NCBI GenBank assembly: GCA_002007465.1
Contig: LNAC01001213.1
Location: 1-64,000, forward strand
Reading direction: 5' to 3'
Length of the DNA stretch: 64,000 bases
From: Ailurus styani
Taxonomy: Eukaryota; Chordata; Mammalia; Carnivora; Ailuridae
Position 1 is the first letter of the stretch, and the number at the start of each line of letters is the position of its first letter. Under the pieces are notes generated by a model, which was not told where the DNA came from, searched no databases, and worked only from the letters and a program-made list of their open reading frames with translations. Shown here in pieces: positions 22,901 through 34,790 of the stretch. The position numbers were made by a program, and so were the translations under genes.

Positions 22901-24299
22901 AGTTGTATATGGTTTAGGGATTAGAAGTCCCTATGTAAGAATTAATTCCTGATATTTGAGTCAGTATAGCTTTCTGATTTTCTTTGTTATATCTGGCAGA
23001 ATATTTGATGAATACTCTATGGAGTAAAAAGCTGGGGCCTAAACCTGTCAGACCAGTGAATGCAGCCCAGTTCACATTAGAAGAGCAGGAAACTAGAACC
23101 GCTTCAGTACCTGCTTCTCTTCTGGTACCCAAGTTGTTACCTGAAAGCTAGCAGAAATTAATAATTAAATATAAAGCCTGGTAGAGTGACTTCCCTTTTA
23201 TAATGCTATGAACAAGAGCATACATACATTTACATAGTAACATAGAATGAACATTTTTAAATATTTTGTCAGACTCCAAAAATAGGCCAGTTGATTTTAT
23301 ATAGATGGAGGCGTTTATTCTCATCTAATGACTTTTAGGAGTGCATGTTTCAGTTATCTTTACATATGTATAAAGGTTTATGCATGTCCCAGTAGCTACT
23401 GACCTTGATTACTAAAACTAGTTAGAGGAAACCACAATGTTTATAGTGCATACAGTAAATTCTCTTAAATCTCTAACCACAGCATGATCATTTAAGAAAG
23501 AATTTATCAGAGCAGAGAAGGGGAAGAAATGTGGCTTTTTCCCATGGTGGACATAAAGAAAAATAAAAGTTAAACTTAGTTGATGAATTATTTTCTAGGC
23601 AAGAGCTGAACTAGAGATACATACTACTAGCAGCAACAATTGTGCACAAAGCAAATAGGTTTCTGTATGGATTCTTTTTAGCCAATTCTTAAAAATATTT
23701 AAAACATTTGTTAGACTTTTCATTTTATAAAAAATATGCTTTTAAATGGGTAGGAGAGTGTTAAATACCTCATACTAGACAGACTTTTAAAAATCAAGAA
23801 CTTTCTTTGCTGTATTGACTTTGTCTAGTTCATACATTTTTAAATATCCATGAACATGTGTCCTACACATTGCCTGGAGGACTGGGGAAGAATAAAGATT
23901 ACTGGCTGTATACAATTCTGCCTGTGGTGGCCTTTTCCAGATTGCTCACCAGCAAGAAAGCTTGTTTAGTTACTTCTCTCTGATTTTATGGAGACTAAGA
24001 AATAAACCATTGAAAGACTATTTTAAAGCAAGAAGCATCTCTGTCCAAGAACTAGGAAATACAAACTGGGCAAAGGGAGGGAAATAAGAACACAAAACAC
24101 TTAAGCAGCATTGTAAGGCTAGGAATCCAAGACAGTATCGAAGGTCAAAGGGGAGAGTGGGCAGAATTCTTAGGATGGCCTCAAGATTTCTGCCCTTGGC
24201 ATAGGTGCTCTGTGTAATTCCCTCCTGTTGGTGTGGGCAAGCCTTGTGAATATGAGAGGATTCCATTCCTTCATTTAAGTTACTAACCATTTAATTTTG
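22901..24299. other. No gene recognised downstream of PBDC1
   Basis: AT-rich sequence with short chance frames only. It may contain read-through 3' UTR. No repeat is confidently assigned. Confidence 0.5.
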
Positions 24300-25283
24300 A
24301 GTTAATCAAAAGGGAGATTATCCTGGGTGGGTATAGCCTAATCACGTGAATCCTTAAGTGGGAAAAGCAGCAGCAGATGTTCACCTGTTGGCCTTAAAGG
24401 AGCCAAAATCTGTGTTGTGAGACAAGGGGGCCATGTGGCAAGGACCTGAGGGTAGCCTCGGGAGCTGAGAATGCTCCTGGGCTGAGAGCCATCAAGAAAA
24501 TAGGGATTTCACTCTATAGTTGGAAGGAACTAAATTCTAAGAATAACCATCAAACTTGGAAGAGGACTTCAAGTCTCAGATGAGCTTGCAGTCCTGGCTG
24601 ATACCATGATTTTGGTCCTATGAGACCTGGAGCAGAGGACCAACTTAAGCTATATGTGGACTCTTGACCCATAGGACTGTGAGATAGTAATGGGTATTGT
24701 ATTAAGCTACTAATTATATGGTAATTTGTTATGGAGCAGTAGAAAACTGCTACAGACTCTGGTACTGGAAGTGGAGTGCTGCTGTATCAAGTACCTAAAA
24801 TGAGGGAGTGGTTTTGGAATCAGGCAGTGGGTGAAGACTGGAAGAATTTTGAGGAGCATGATAGGTAGGGAAAGCCTAAATTGCCTTAAATAGGCTGTCA
24901 GTAGTAATATGGACTTTAAGGATGCTGTAGGTGAGGGCTCAAAAGGAAGTAAGGAACACGCTGTTGGAAACTAGAAGAAAGGGAATCCTCTTAGTAGGTG
25001 GTAGCATTGTGGTTAGAGGCCTGGAAGTTTTGGATTTGAGCCTTTGCTCTAAATTGTTAGGGAGATGTTATCAAGCCAGGTTTGACATAGTATGTAAACA
25101 TCTGCGATTTATTCAGAATGTGGTACCATTCCAATTATTTATCTCTGTGACATCTTTTGGAGGCAGAGAAAGGGCACAGACTAATTTTGGCATTTACAGA
25201 AGGGAAAATTGCAGTCACTTTAAAGTTTTAGGCCACTGAATTTGTGGTAATTAGTTACAACAACAATAGGAAACTAATAAAGA
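24300..25283 (+). mobile_element. MLT1-type MaLR element (LTR plus internal fragment)
   Basis: 24300-24745 follows a mammalian MaLR LTR ('agggagattatcctgggtgg', 'tcctaggactgtgag'-like segments, 'ggtaatttgttatggagcag'). It continues into MaLR-internal-like sequence ('ggaagtggagtgctgctg', 'gaagaattttgaggagcatg', 'aggtgagggctcaaaaggaa'). The end of a second LTR copy appears at 25236-25283 ('tgtggtaattagttacaac', 'aataggaaactaataaag'). Coding capacity is absent. Confidence 0.75.
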
Positions 25284-25864
25284 AGGCATACTGAGCCCTG
25301 CTTTAAAGGTAGAGACATTCACTGCACTGTCATTGTTTACTTTGAAACTATAGTTTAAACAAAGATGTTGTACCAGATAATTGAGACATTAACCGCACCC
25401 AAAGCAAGCTTCAATGATTCTAAACCATTTTGAACTTAGTTCTTCTATGGAATTCCTGTAGCTGACTCTGTGTGTGTTACATGCCATTAATATAGTTGGG
25501 AATTCTCCGAATTTACTTAAAGGTAACAAACAGTACAGGGTTTAGTAATGAGTATGTACTCATTTGAAGCTTATAGTGACATTAATAAACCTTGACAGTA
25601 ACTTCATCAATTGTTTGGACCTTAAACAAAATATTTTTCTGGAGAAGTGTATTTTATCATTGATGTTGTTTAAAATTGCCAGAGCATGGTGATAATTCAA
25701 ACAGACCAGATTTTTGTTGGTTTTATTGCTGTTTTTAAATTTTCTACAGATAATACAGTTCTTTTTGCTTGCACACAATGTGGATGATTCTCACTATCCC
25801 ACATTGGTACACCACAATTGCTTTCATACCTATTTTTATTCAGATAAATAGTCAATATATCTTA
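25284..25864. other. No gene recognised
   Basis: AT-rich unique-looking sequence. The right end (25851-25864) is the left target duplication of the next SINE. Confidence 0.5.
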
Positions 25865-25865
25865 G

Positions 25866-26050
25866 GGATGCCTAGGTGGCTCAGTTGATTAAGTGTCTGC
25901 CTTCAGCTTGGGTCATGATCCCAGGGTCCTGGGACTGAGTCCAGCATTGCTCTCCCTGCTCAGCAGGGAGTCTGCCTCTCCCCCTCCTTTCCATTTGTGC
26001 TGTCTTTCACTCTGTCTCTCTCAAATAAATAAATAAAATATTTTAAAAAT
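25866..26050 (+). mobile_element. Can-SINE
   Basis: Head 'atgcctaggtggctcagttg' and tail AAATAAATAAATAAAAT. Flanks 'gtcaatatatctta' and 'gtcaatatctta' form a slightly decayed target duplication. Confidence 0.93.
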
Positions 26051-26286
26051 TGTCAATATCTTAATTGATGATTCACAATTAAGGCATGTACATATGTTAT
26101 GTGAACAGCCATTTCCCCATGCCTACATGTTTTTGTCTCTAGAATTATAGAAGCTTTACAGATGTCAACAAGATGGTGGTCTCCTGAGTTGTACTACTTT
26201 CACGTGATGACCATTTATATGACTGGCTAGCTTTAGATTTTCCCTACTCAGGATTTCTCTGATTTCCTCAATATAAACTGCATTTT

Positions 26287-26492
26287 TGGGGCACCTGAGT
26301 GGCTTAGTCGGTTAAGTGGCTAACTTGATATCCATCAAGTCATGATTTCAGGGTCCTGGGATTGAGCCCCAAGTTGGGATCTGCATTCAGTGGGGAGTCT
26401 TCTTGGGGATTCTCTCTCTCCCTCTGCCCTACCCCCCACTTACACACACTCTCCCTAAAATAAATAAATAAATCTTTAAAAACATATTTATT
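26287..26492 (+). mobile_element. Can-SINE, diverged
   Basis: Head 'ggggcacctgagtggcttag', tail AAATAAATAAATAAATC. Flanked by TGCATTTT on both sides. Confidence 0.9.
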
Positions 26493-26540
26493 GCATTTTC
26501 TTTGTCAGTATGTTTTCATTTTATAAAAATTGAGATTGAA

Positions 26541-26638
26541 TTGGGATGCCTACCTGACTAAGTCAGTGGAGCATGCAACTCTTGATCTCACAGCTGTGAG
26601 TTTAAGCCCCACATTGCGTAGAGAGCTTACTTTAAAAA
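26541..26638 (+). mobile_element. Short older Can-SINE-like element
   Basis: About 100 bp: 'gggatgcctacctgacta', 'gagtttaagccccacattg', 'gtagagagcttactttaaaa'. This is the short tRNA-Lys SINE form without a long CT region. Flanks 'ttgagattgaat' / 'ttgatattgaat' look like a duplication. Confidence 0.75.
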
Positions 26639-27095
26639 AATTGATATTGAATCATAAAGTAATTTGCCCTCCATCACATAAGTGGTGGTATTGGGATTCA
26701 GATCCATATCTTTTGGTTATGAATCTTAGGGTTTTACCAAAATCTCACTCTAGATTCTGCTTCTTGCCAGAATAGAGACAAATAATTTAAGTAAGGACTC
26801 AAACTATTTAATAATCATAGGCAGAAGGATTCTAGTGTGGAGTGATGTACTGAGCTAGTTTAAGCTCCTCAAATATTTGTAATTTCTCTTTGTCCTTTTC
26901 CTTCTTATCTCTGCAAGAGATTCCTGTTGCATATGCAACTCAGACTTGTTTAAAAAACATTACAATATAATCATTACAGCATATCACTGAATGTTCAGTT
27001 TCAAAATTGTATTTAAATTTAAATTAAATTTCACTTAATTTCTTCACCTTTCTTATGAACTGAGATTTGGCTGATACATTTCCCATAAGTGTTTT

Positions 27096-27268
27096 TTTTA
27101 AAGATTTTATTTACTTATTTGCTAGAGAGACAGAGAGAGAGCACAAGTAGGGGAAGTGGCAGGCTCCCCACTGAGCAAGGAGCCCGATGGGAGACTTGAT
27201 CCCAGGACCCTGGGATCATGACTGAGCTGAAGGCAGCCGCTTAACTGACTGAGCCACCCAGGCATCTC
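27096..27268 (-). mobile_element. Can-SINE, reverse strand
   Basis: T-rich tail, GA-rich body, 'gggatcatgactgagctg', and 'actgactgagccacccagg' at its head. A diverged target duplication is visible (27081-27095 and 27269-27283). Confidence 0.93.
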
Positions 27269-27283
27269 TCCCTCAAGTATTTT

Positions 27284-27880
27284 GTAGGTTTTATTTTTTT
27301 AAAAGGTTTTACTCTGTCTTTCTGAAATTCATACAAGTTTTTCAGGATAAATCACTAGAAGCTCTAATAGATATTACTCATTGGTCTTTACACTGAAAAG
27401 AGCATAAAGGAAATAAAAAATGCCTTAACTTAGAGAAGAATAGGTTTTTGCAACTAATAGGATCTCAGAAATCTAATTCAAAAATCTCATTTTTTTCTGA
27501 TGAAAAAACAAGGCACTAAATGATGTGCTTTACCCAGTTGAAAATCCTCTATGTATATAAAAAATGTTTATTAATTTACTTACTATCCTTCCTTTTGCAC
27601 TAAGACCACCCACCACGACATGATCCCATAAGGTTCCCTTTGTCCTAGATATACCCTGCACAGTATGCTTTCCTGTAGAAAACAGTCTTAAAATAGTTGC
27701 CATGATTCTCCATAATTTAGGATTCTTCTGATGTCCTTTCTGTTTACAGTAATATCTGGCCAAACTTAACACAATTCTAAGAATTTGGATAATGTTTAAA
27801 ATCAAAATCATAATAACTTAAAATTTCCATGGTTTGGGGTTTTTATTAGAGAAAATGAGGCTTCTAAAAAGTTTGTCAAT
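27284..27880. other. No gene recognised
   Basis: AT-rich sequence with one unassigned 93-codon minus-strand frame. Nothing supports expression. Confidence 0.5.
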
Positions 27881-28098
27881 TTTTTTAAGGATTTTATTTA
27901 TTTATTTGAGATGGAGAGATACAGAGAGAGGGAGAGAGAACATGAGCAGGGGGAGAGGCAGAGGGAGAGGGAGAAGCAGACTCCCTGCTGAGCCAGGAGC
28001 TCCATGCGGGGCTCGATGTGGGGCTCCATCCCGGGATGCAGGGATCATGACCTAAGCCAAAGACAGATGCTTAACCATCTGAGCCACCCAGGTGCCCC
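27881..28098 (-). mobile_element. Can-SINE, reverse strand, with duplicated internal block
   Basis: Typical reverse Can-SINE with a longer GA-rich body and a repeated 'ggggctc' segment (28009-28026). Flanked by AAAAGTTTGTCAAT at 27867-27880 and 28099-28112. Confidence 0.95.
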
Positions 28099-28319
28099 AA
28101 AAGTTTGTCAATCTTAAGATCATTTTTCTTCCACAAAGTTACTAAGGCCTACATGCTGTCATTCGGTTTAGGGTAGTTAAACAAGGGGATTCTTTCTTCC
28201 TTCAGCCCCAGGCATCTATTGAAATAAGTTGATTGCCTCTTCATCCTGGATGAAATCATGAACTCTAAGGACACTTGCTTCCCTGCTAGTCTCACATCAA
28301 TGGTGCATTTATTTTAAAT

Positions 28320-28560
28320 TATCTTTTTTATTATGAACATTTTAAACATACACAAAAGTAGAAATAACAATATAATGAACCCCTAAGTATCTGTTACTAA
28401 GATTAATTATCAACATTTTGCCACATTTGTTTTATTTATCCTTTTTCCTTTATTGAAGCATTTTAAAACAAATCTCAGACATCATATTATTTTACTCCTA
28501 TATATTTCATTGTGCATCTTTAAAAATGGACATTTTCTTATATAATTGCAATAATAAATA
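28320..28560. repeat. Probable ancient interspersed repeat, family not assigned
   Basis: Phrases such as 'ttattatgaacattttaaac', 'aatgaacccctaagtatc' and 'aaatctcagacatcatatta' recur in many mammalian intergenic regions. I cannot name the family with confidence. Confidence 0.45.
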
Positions 28561-28646
28561 ATATTTTGAACTAATATTCAATTGTAGCAAAACTTACAAG
28601 TGCATACTACAAACGATACTCAGGAAATAGTTCTTTAAAGTATATA

Positions 28647-28846
28647 TATATATATTTTAAAGATTTTATTTATTCATTTGACAGAGAGAGAGAGATTACA
28701 AGTAGGCAGAGAGGCAGGCAGAGGGAGAGGAGGAAGCAGGCTCCCTGCTGAGCAGAGAGCCCGATGTGGGCCTCGATCCCAGGACCCTGGGATCATGACC
28801 TGAGCCGAAGGCAGTGGCTTTAACCCACTGAGCCACCCAGGCACCC
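28647..28846 (-). mobile_element. Can-SINE, reverse strand
   Basis: Reverse element of the 'gtgggttaaagc' subtype (seen as 'ggctttaacccactgagcc'). Inserted near 'ttaaagtatat', duplicated as 'ataaagtatattta' on the right. Confidence 0.95.
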
Positions 28847-28877
28847 ATAAAGTATATTTAAATAATAGGTTGATTGA

Positions 28878-29071
28878 GGGACGCCTGGGTGGCTTAGTGG
28901 GTTAAGCCTCTGCCTTCAGCTCAGGTCATGATCTCAGGGTCCTGGGATGTACTCCCACATTGGGCTCCTTGCTCAGCAGGGAGCCTGCTTCTCCCTCTGC
29001 CTTTGCCTGCCACTCTGCCTGCTTGTGCTCTCTCTCTCTGACAAATAAATAAATAAAATCTTAAAAAAAAG
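28878..29071 (+). mobile_element. Can-SINE
   Basis: Head 'gggacgcctgggtggcttag', tail AAATAAATAAATAAAATC. Target duplication AATAGGTTGA-TGA at 28864-28877 and 29072-29085 with one mismatch. Confidence 0.95.
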
Positions 29072-29221
29072 AATAGGTTGACTGAAGTATTACTAAGAGG
29101 ATATATGTGTGTACAAAAGAATTAGTAGATGAGGTTGAAAATATGTATTTGATTCACTGTGGGCACTAATAATGAGCCCTAGATACTGAGCTTACATCTT
29201 ATCCCTAACATATAGACATTG

Positions 29222-29400
29222 TTTTTTTTAATTGTTGTTATTTTTTCAGTGATCCAAGATTCATTGTTTATGCACCACACTCAGTGCTCCATGCAAGATA
29301 TTGTTAACCCCATTTTACACATTAGGAAATTTAGACTTGAAGAGACTTTGAGTCCCAGATTAAGGATTTTAGATTTAATTTAGCTAGTAGTGGGTAGATA
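29222..29400. mobile_element. L1 3' UTR scrap (reverse) next to a MIR scrap
   Basis: 29222-29300 resembles the reverse L1 3' UTR ('cagtgatccaagattcattg', 'ccagtgctcca'-type phrase). 29305-29400 resembles the MIR centre ('accccattttacacattagg'). Confidence 0.55.
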
Positions 29401-29821
29401 TTGGAAGTTTATTTTAATTTCTGGGTAATCATATGATGAAAACTGCTCAAGGAAGATTAAACAATGTGCAATATTGAATAAATATTAAGTACTTTTTCTG
29501 GATTGATTGGTTCAACCTAATCCTCACATTTTGTGATTAAAAAACAAATCTATGCTCATTTAAAAATATGGAAATTAGAACCCACAAAGAAGAAATGTTT
29601 AATTACTAAAATGTTTAATTACTGCCAATATTGCCCCGGAAGGGAGAAACCTAAGAAGGATTGTTTATTAATTTTCATTGACCTGTCCTAGAAACAATAC
29701 ACATCTTTTACTCATATCTTGTCAAATGGAATTCAGTTCCTGCCACTGGATTGCAAAAGAGGGTGGGAAATTTATTCTAGGTGTGTGTCTGGAAAGATAA
29801 GGAAGAAAGGAAAAGGTTGCT

Positions 29822-29890
29822 CTCCCAGCTTGTGCTCTCGCTCGGTCAAATAAATAAATAAAATATTTTTTAAAAAGAGAGAGAGAGAAA
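29822..29890 (+). mobile_element. 5'-truncated Can-SINE tail
   Basis: Only the last part of the element ('cttgtgctctcgctcggtc', AAATAAATAAATAAAAT and an A/GA tail). Short matching flanks 'aaaaggtt' suggest an independent truncated insertion. Confidence 0.75.
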
Positions 29891-30221
29891 GAAAAAGGTT
29901 TTACTGACTACCTAGCCGGTCTCTGTCACAACAGGTGAATAATTACTGTTGTCTCCTACAGGTATTCATTAATTTCAGTTCATTCACTTCTCAAGTTATA
30001 GAAAGTGATTCCCAATCTGTGACTCTGGTGCTCAGTGAATTCCTAATTGTATAGTTGACTTCTTGAATCCATGTTCTTGGACATTGTGCTAATATGGTCT
30101 GAAATAACAAACTTCTTCTTAGACTCTTCATTATTTCTTTTACATGATTAAAATGGATTGTTTTGGAATAAAAACCTGTCTCTCACTATTGTGTTTTAAA
30201 TTTAGACAATATAATCTATTT

Positions 30222-30330
30222 TTTATTTTATTTTTTAAATTTTATGGAACTTGAAATCACAACCCTGAGATCAAGACCTAAGCTGATATCAAGAGTTGGA
30301 TACTTAACTAACTGAGCCACCCAGGTGCCT
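30222..30330 (-). mobile_element. Short older Can-SINE-like element, reverse
   Basis: 'aaatcacaaccctgagatca' and 'taactgagccacccaggtgc' in reverse, with a T/A-rich tail. Same short form as at 26541. Confidence 0.75.
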
Positions 30331-30604
30331 CTACATTATTTATTTTTGGTTAAAAAGAAATCCATCTCTTCTGGGCACAGAGAGACTGTTCATTTCTGTA
30401 TAATATGCATTAGGTTTAGGACTTTAAACCTGGTGTAGGTTAGATGAGCAAATCACAGAAGTGACAGCTTGGTTCAGGTTTTAGGTAAGGCAGAATGTAT
30501 ATGCCAGACAATAAACATTACAAATTCACACGGAATGGACTTGAGCCTCAGCTCTGAAATCTGGTACTCTTAAATTTAATCAGTTCTAAATTAGTCCAGC
30601 ACAG

Positions 30605-30650
30605 TATGGGAGAGAGAGAAAAAGAGAGAGAGATAGAGATAGAGAGAGAA
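30605..30650. repeat. (GA)n/(GATA)-rich run
   Basis: Imperfect GAGA/GATA tandem units. Confidence 0.8.
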
Positions 30651-30884
30651 TGGGTAAATATGTGGAATTATTATAGAATTATTTGAATTGCATATGATAA
30701 AAAGAAATAGCTTTCTTTCTTCAAGAAAATGTTCCAGCATTTGGTAATGTCATTACCAAAAAAGTTATAATTTATTCAAACAAGTTTGAAATATTTAATC
30801 TAATCTTGGAGCTCATTTTAGTATCCACTTATTTATTTGTTCATTTGTTCATGTATTTATTTTTGTCTTTATCATTACTTAAAG

Positions 30885-31460
30885 GATAATCATTCTCCTC
30901 AAGATCCCTGTCACTTTCCTCTCTGACTCAATTCTCCTGCTTCAGCCTTAGTTCCTTTATACTTGATATTCCCTCTGCATGGAAAGCTTTTCCCACAGAT
31001 ATTCATATGACATTCACTTCTCAAAGATCTCTAATTAAATATCACCTTAACAGAGAGCTCTTTTCTGACTTCTTATTTAAAATAACAACTCCCTGGGCGC
31101 CTGGGTGGCTCAGTGGGTTAAAAGCCTTTGCTTTCTGCTCAGGTCATGATCTCAGGGTCCTGGGATCGAGGCCCGCATTGGTCTCTCTGCTGGGCAGGGA
31201 GCCTGCTTCCCCCTCTCTCTCTGCCTGCCTCTCTGCCTACTTGTGATCTCTCTCCCTCTGTGAAATAAATAAATAAAATCTTAAAAAAAATAAAATAAAA
31301 TAACAACTCCCTTGGCACTCCCTATCCTCCTAACCTTACTGTAATTTTCATTATAACTGATCACTGCCCCCTCCACACTTACCCTGGAGGACAAGAATAT
31401 TATTTTGTCTGCTGTTGTTTGCCTAGCACCTAGATCAATATCTGGCTAGCATATAGTACA
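30885..31460 (+). mobile_element. L2 LINE 3' end, split by a Can-SINE
   Basis: L2-like 'ccctctgcatggaaagcttt', 'aaatatcaccttaacagaga', then after the SINE 'aacaactcccttggcactc' and the L2 end 'ttgcctagcacctagatc'. The element continues colinearly on both sides of the insertion at 31095-31295. Confidence 0.75.
31095..31295 (+). mobile_element. Can-SINE, young-looking
   Basis: Complete element with perfect 17-bp target duplications (TAAAATAACAACTCCCT, 31078-31094 and 31296-31312), inserted in an L2. The exact duplication indicates a recent insertion. Confidence 0.97.
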
Positions 31461-31461
31461 A

Positions 31462-32410
31462 TCCCTTTTTAAAAGCTTTTTTAAAGTTTTTATTTAAATT
31501 CCAGTTAGTCAACATACAGTGTAATATTAGTTTCAGATGTACAATATAGTGATTCAACACTTCCATACAACAACAGGTACTCAACACAATGGCACTCGCT
31601 AATCGCCACCACTTATTTAATCCATTCCCCACCCACTTCTCTTCTGGTAACCATCAGCTTGTTCCCTATAGTTGAGTCAGTTTTTTGGTGTGCCCCCCTC
31701 TTTTTTTTTCCTTTTTCTCATTGACTTTGTTTCTTGGACTCCACATATGGGTGAAATCGTATATTTGTCTTCCTATGCCTGGCTTCTTTCAATTAGCATA
31801 ATACTCTTTAGTTCTATCCATGTCCTTGCAAATGGTAAGATCTTATTCTTTTTATGGCTGAGTAATATTCCATTGTATGTGTATATATATATATGTATAT
31901 ATATATATCATATCTTTTTTTAGTATTGTAAAATGTGTTTTTTTTTACTTTTTTTGTATTTATTTTTCCAGTGATCCAAGACATATTTTTTTATCCATTC
32001 ATCAGTTGATGGACAGAGACTGTTTCTACAGTTTGATATTATAGGAAATGCTGATGCTATGAACATCCAGGTGTATGTATCCCCTTGAATTAGTATTGGG
32101 TAAATGTCTAGTAGTGCAATTGCTAGATCATAGGGTAGTTCTACTTTTAATTTTTTGAGGAACCTCCCTATGGTTTTCCAAAGCAGGAAAGAATCTCCAA
32201 GGGGAAAAAGTCTCTTAAACAAATATTGTTGGGAAACCTGGGCAGCAGCATGTAAAAGAATGGAACTGGGCCATTTTGTACAGTGTAAACAAAAACAAAT
32301 TCAAAATGTATGAAAGACCTAATGTGAGACCTGAAACCATAAAAATCCTAGAGAACACAGGCAGTAACCTCTTTGACATTGGCCGTGGCAACTTCTTTAT
32401 ATGAAGATCT
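31462..32410 (-). mobile_element. L1 insertion with 5' inversion (twin priming)
   Basis: 31462 to about 32210 is L1 3' UTR and ORF2 C-terminus in reverse (minus-strand peptide phrases 'SASAFPIISN'-like and 'CPSTDEWIKK'). At about 32211-32410 the orientation flips: plus-strand sequence encodes the upstream ORF2 part ('gaaaccataaaaatcctaga', 'ctctttgacattggccgtgg'). An (AT)n tract lies at 31882-31907. No clear target duplication was found. Confidence 0.75.
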
Positions 32411-32906
32411 TAACAAATAGTTTTGAAAAAATGAGTGAATAAAAACCTACTATATATCAGGCATAATTCCAATACGCTGGGGCCACAGCTGAAACGCTGA
32501 ATAATCATATTGAAGTAAGATACAAAATTTTTCCAGTGTTATTCTACCCATCCAGACAGAGGCATGTTAGAAAAGAAAAATTATGGTCCAAATAATTCCA
32601 CATTTTGAAAGGCCATTGTACACTGGGCAATAGGAATTGAGAAGCCAACTCATGAACAAGATCCACCAGACAAATGTCTACTTTTCTACAGGAAGTTGCA
32701 GTCACTAGGTTTATCAGATTATCTTTACAAAGTGACATAGGACTATGACTAAGATTCCAGATTTTAAAAAAAATGCCTACAGCATATAGTAGGCCTTTGA
32801 CTCATATTCCCCTCCTTTTAAAAAGAATAATGTTTCTTCCCTATCCTGTGCCTCCACTGAATTAATTTTTTTGGTCATAACCATTTTTTCTCTATCATTC
32901 TGGTTT
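32411..32906. other. No gene recognised
   Basis: Unique-looking sequence, possibly with a MIR scrap around 32440-32500. Short frames only. Confidence 0.5.
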
Positions 32907-32925
32907 AAAATTTTGGTAATGTCTC

Positions 32926-33117
32926 GGGCGCCTGGGTGGCTCAGTGGGTTAAAGCCGCTGCCTTCGGCTCAGGTCATGATCCCAGGGTCCTGGGATCGAG
33001 GCCCGCATCGGGCTCTCTGCTCAGCAGGGAGCCTGCTTCCTCCTCTCTCTCTGCCTGCCTCTCTGCCTACTTGTAATCTCTCTCTCTGTGTCAAATGAAT
33101 AAATAAAATCTTTAAAA
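32926..33117 (+). mobile_element. Can-SINE, young-looking
   Basis: Nearly consensus-like element (head 'gggcgcctgggtggctcag', CpGs retained) with perfect 19-bp target duplications ending GGTAATGTCTC at 32907-32925 and 33118-33136. A good candidate for a lineage-specific or polymorphic insertion. Confidence 0.97.
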
Positions 33118-33373
33118 AAAATTTTGGTAATGTCTCACTTATTCCTCTTCTCCTTTCAAATTTTACTTCCTTCTTATTCATATGGCTTCCAAATTACATC
33201 TATACTACTCTGTGGCTGAGGCCACCACATTGAGCAATTAACTCCAGGGGATGGCATTCACATTTTAGTCTATGTTAATGGAGTTGTGCACTCTATAACC
33301 CTGCACAACTATACACAGTAGTCCTGCAGGTGGCCGTGACTGCTAGTTGTTCACCCAATATTTATTCTCCCCT

Positions 33374-33532
33374 TCTTTTTTAATTTTCCATTATGTTCAG
33401 TTAGCCAACATATAGTACATCATAAGTTTTTGTTGTAATGTTCAATGATTCATTAGTTGTGTATAACACCCAGTGCTCATCACAACACATGCTCTCCTTA
33501 ATACCCATCACCCAGTCACCCCATCCCCTTTT
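33374..33532 (-). mobile_element. L1 3' UTR fragment, reverse
   Basis: 'gttcagttagccaacatata', 'agtgctcatcacaacacatg', 'cttaatacccatcaccca': the carnivore L1 3' UTR in reverse. Confidence 0.8.
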
Positions 33533-33781
33533 TTTAATAGAAGGACTCCAAATTTTAGCTTTATGTATTGATGTTTGAATTTAAAGACTATATTTGCCAA
33601 CCTCTCTTGTAGCTAAGTCTAGATATATGACTAAGTTCCAGTTAATAGGAGGCAACCTCAAATTTGTTTTGTGGATCTTATAGGAAAGTTGATCAAAGAA
33701 AGCTAATTCATCTGGTGGGGTCTCTTCCATTCCTTTTCTTCCTTCTGTCTTTCCTTCTTTTTATGGCCTGTAACAAGAATG

Positions 33782-34012
33782 TTATGAAATGGGAGACAAA
33801 CCATGGGAGACTTTGGACTCTGGGAAATAAACTAAGGGTTACAGAAGGGAGGGGATTGGGGAGATAGGGTAACTGGGTGATGGGCGTTAAGGAGGGCATG
33901 TGGTGTGATGAACACTGGGTGTTATAAGCAACTAATGAATCACCGAACACTATATCAAAAACTAGTGGTGTATTATATGCTGGCTAATTGAACTTAATAA
34001 AAAAAAAGGAAA
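33782..34012 (+). mobile_element. L1 3' UTR fragment, forward
   Basis: 'gggagacaaaccatgggaga', 'gtgatgaacactgggtgtta', 'actaatgaatcaccgaacac', then 'aattgaacttaataaaa' and an A-rich tail. Opposite in orientation to the fragment 250 bp upstream. Confidence 0.85.
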
Positions 34013-34790
34013 GAAAAAAAACTTCAGCTTCGACTATATCTTGGACTATAAGGTGATCTTGAGGATATAAGCAGTTCTTTATTCTGCCTATAGTACCATT
34101 TGTTTCTTCTATCATGATGTCTTACTTTGCCTTAGCTCAATCAGCATAGGACCATCAGGGACAAACTAGTAGTTTGACAAAGTTAGGATTATTGAACCAT
34201 TGCAAAGAGAAAGACTGCACACCAGGGATCATGGAGCACTTTTTACAAGCAAAGGAAAAATGGAATTATTATAGAATTTGGAAGAAATAAGGAGTTTAGG
34301 TGAAATTTAAAAATAAATGTAAATGTAAATGAAGTCATGTCTTGTTAGCTGCATGGCAAAGTAAGGTAGTGTTTAAAGGAGTCAACATCAGGTCCTGGTA
34401 TGCAAAAGTCAACCAAGGGTTTTGTTTTCTTGGAAACTACAAAGGTAAGATAGATGCAAAATATTTTGTTCTGAAACTCCTTACCTGAATCTCTGCACTT
34501 GGTTTGTATTTTGAAGTGGCTTTTCTGGGTCAAAGTAACTTAGATTCTCCAGGAAGAGATGGATGTTTTATTCTTTCTGTTATAATTTCAAACAACAAAA
34601 TTTCTGATGGTCTATGATTTTAGAGGACAAAGTTCCCTGGTGAGTAGGAAAGCAGTAGTCACTCAAGGAGAAGTTGTTATGATACTTCAGTTTCACTGTG
34701 GCTTGAAAGAAACAATTGTTTCTTAGTAACGTCTTGGCTGGCTGTATCTGTGTCTGTTATGCTAGCATGATGAATGGCAGTGCAGGTTTT
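34013..34790. other. No gene recognised
   Basis: AT-rich unique-looking sequence. Its right end is the pre-insertion target of the tRNA-half copy. Confidence 0.5.
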
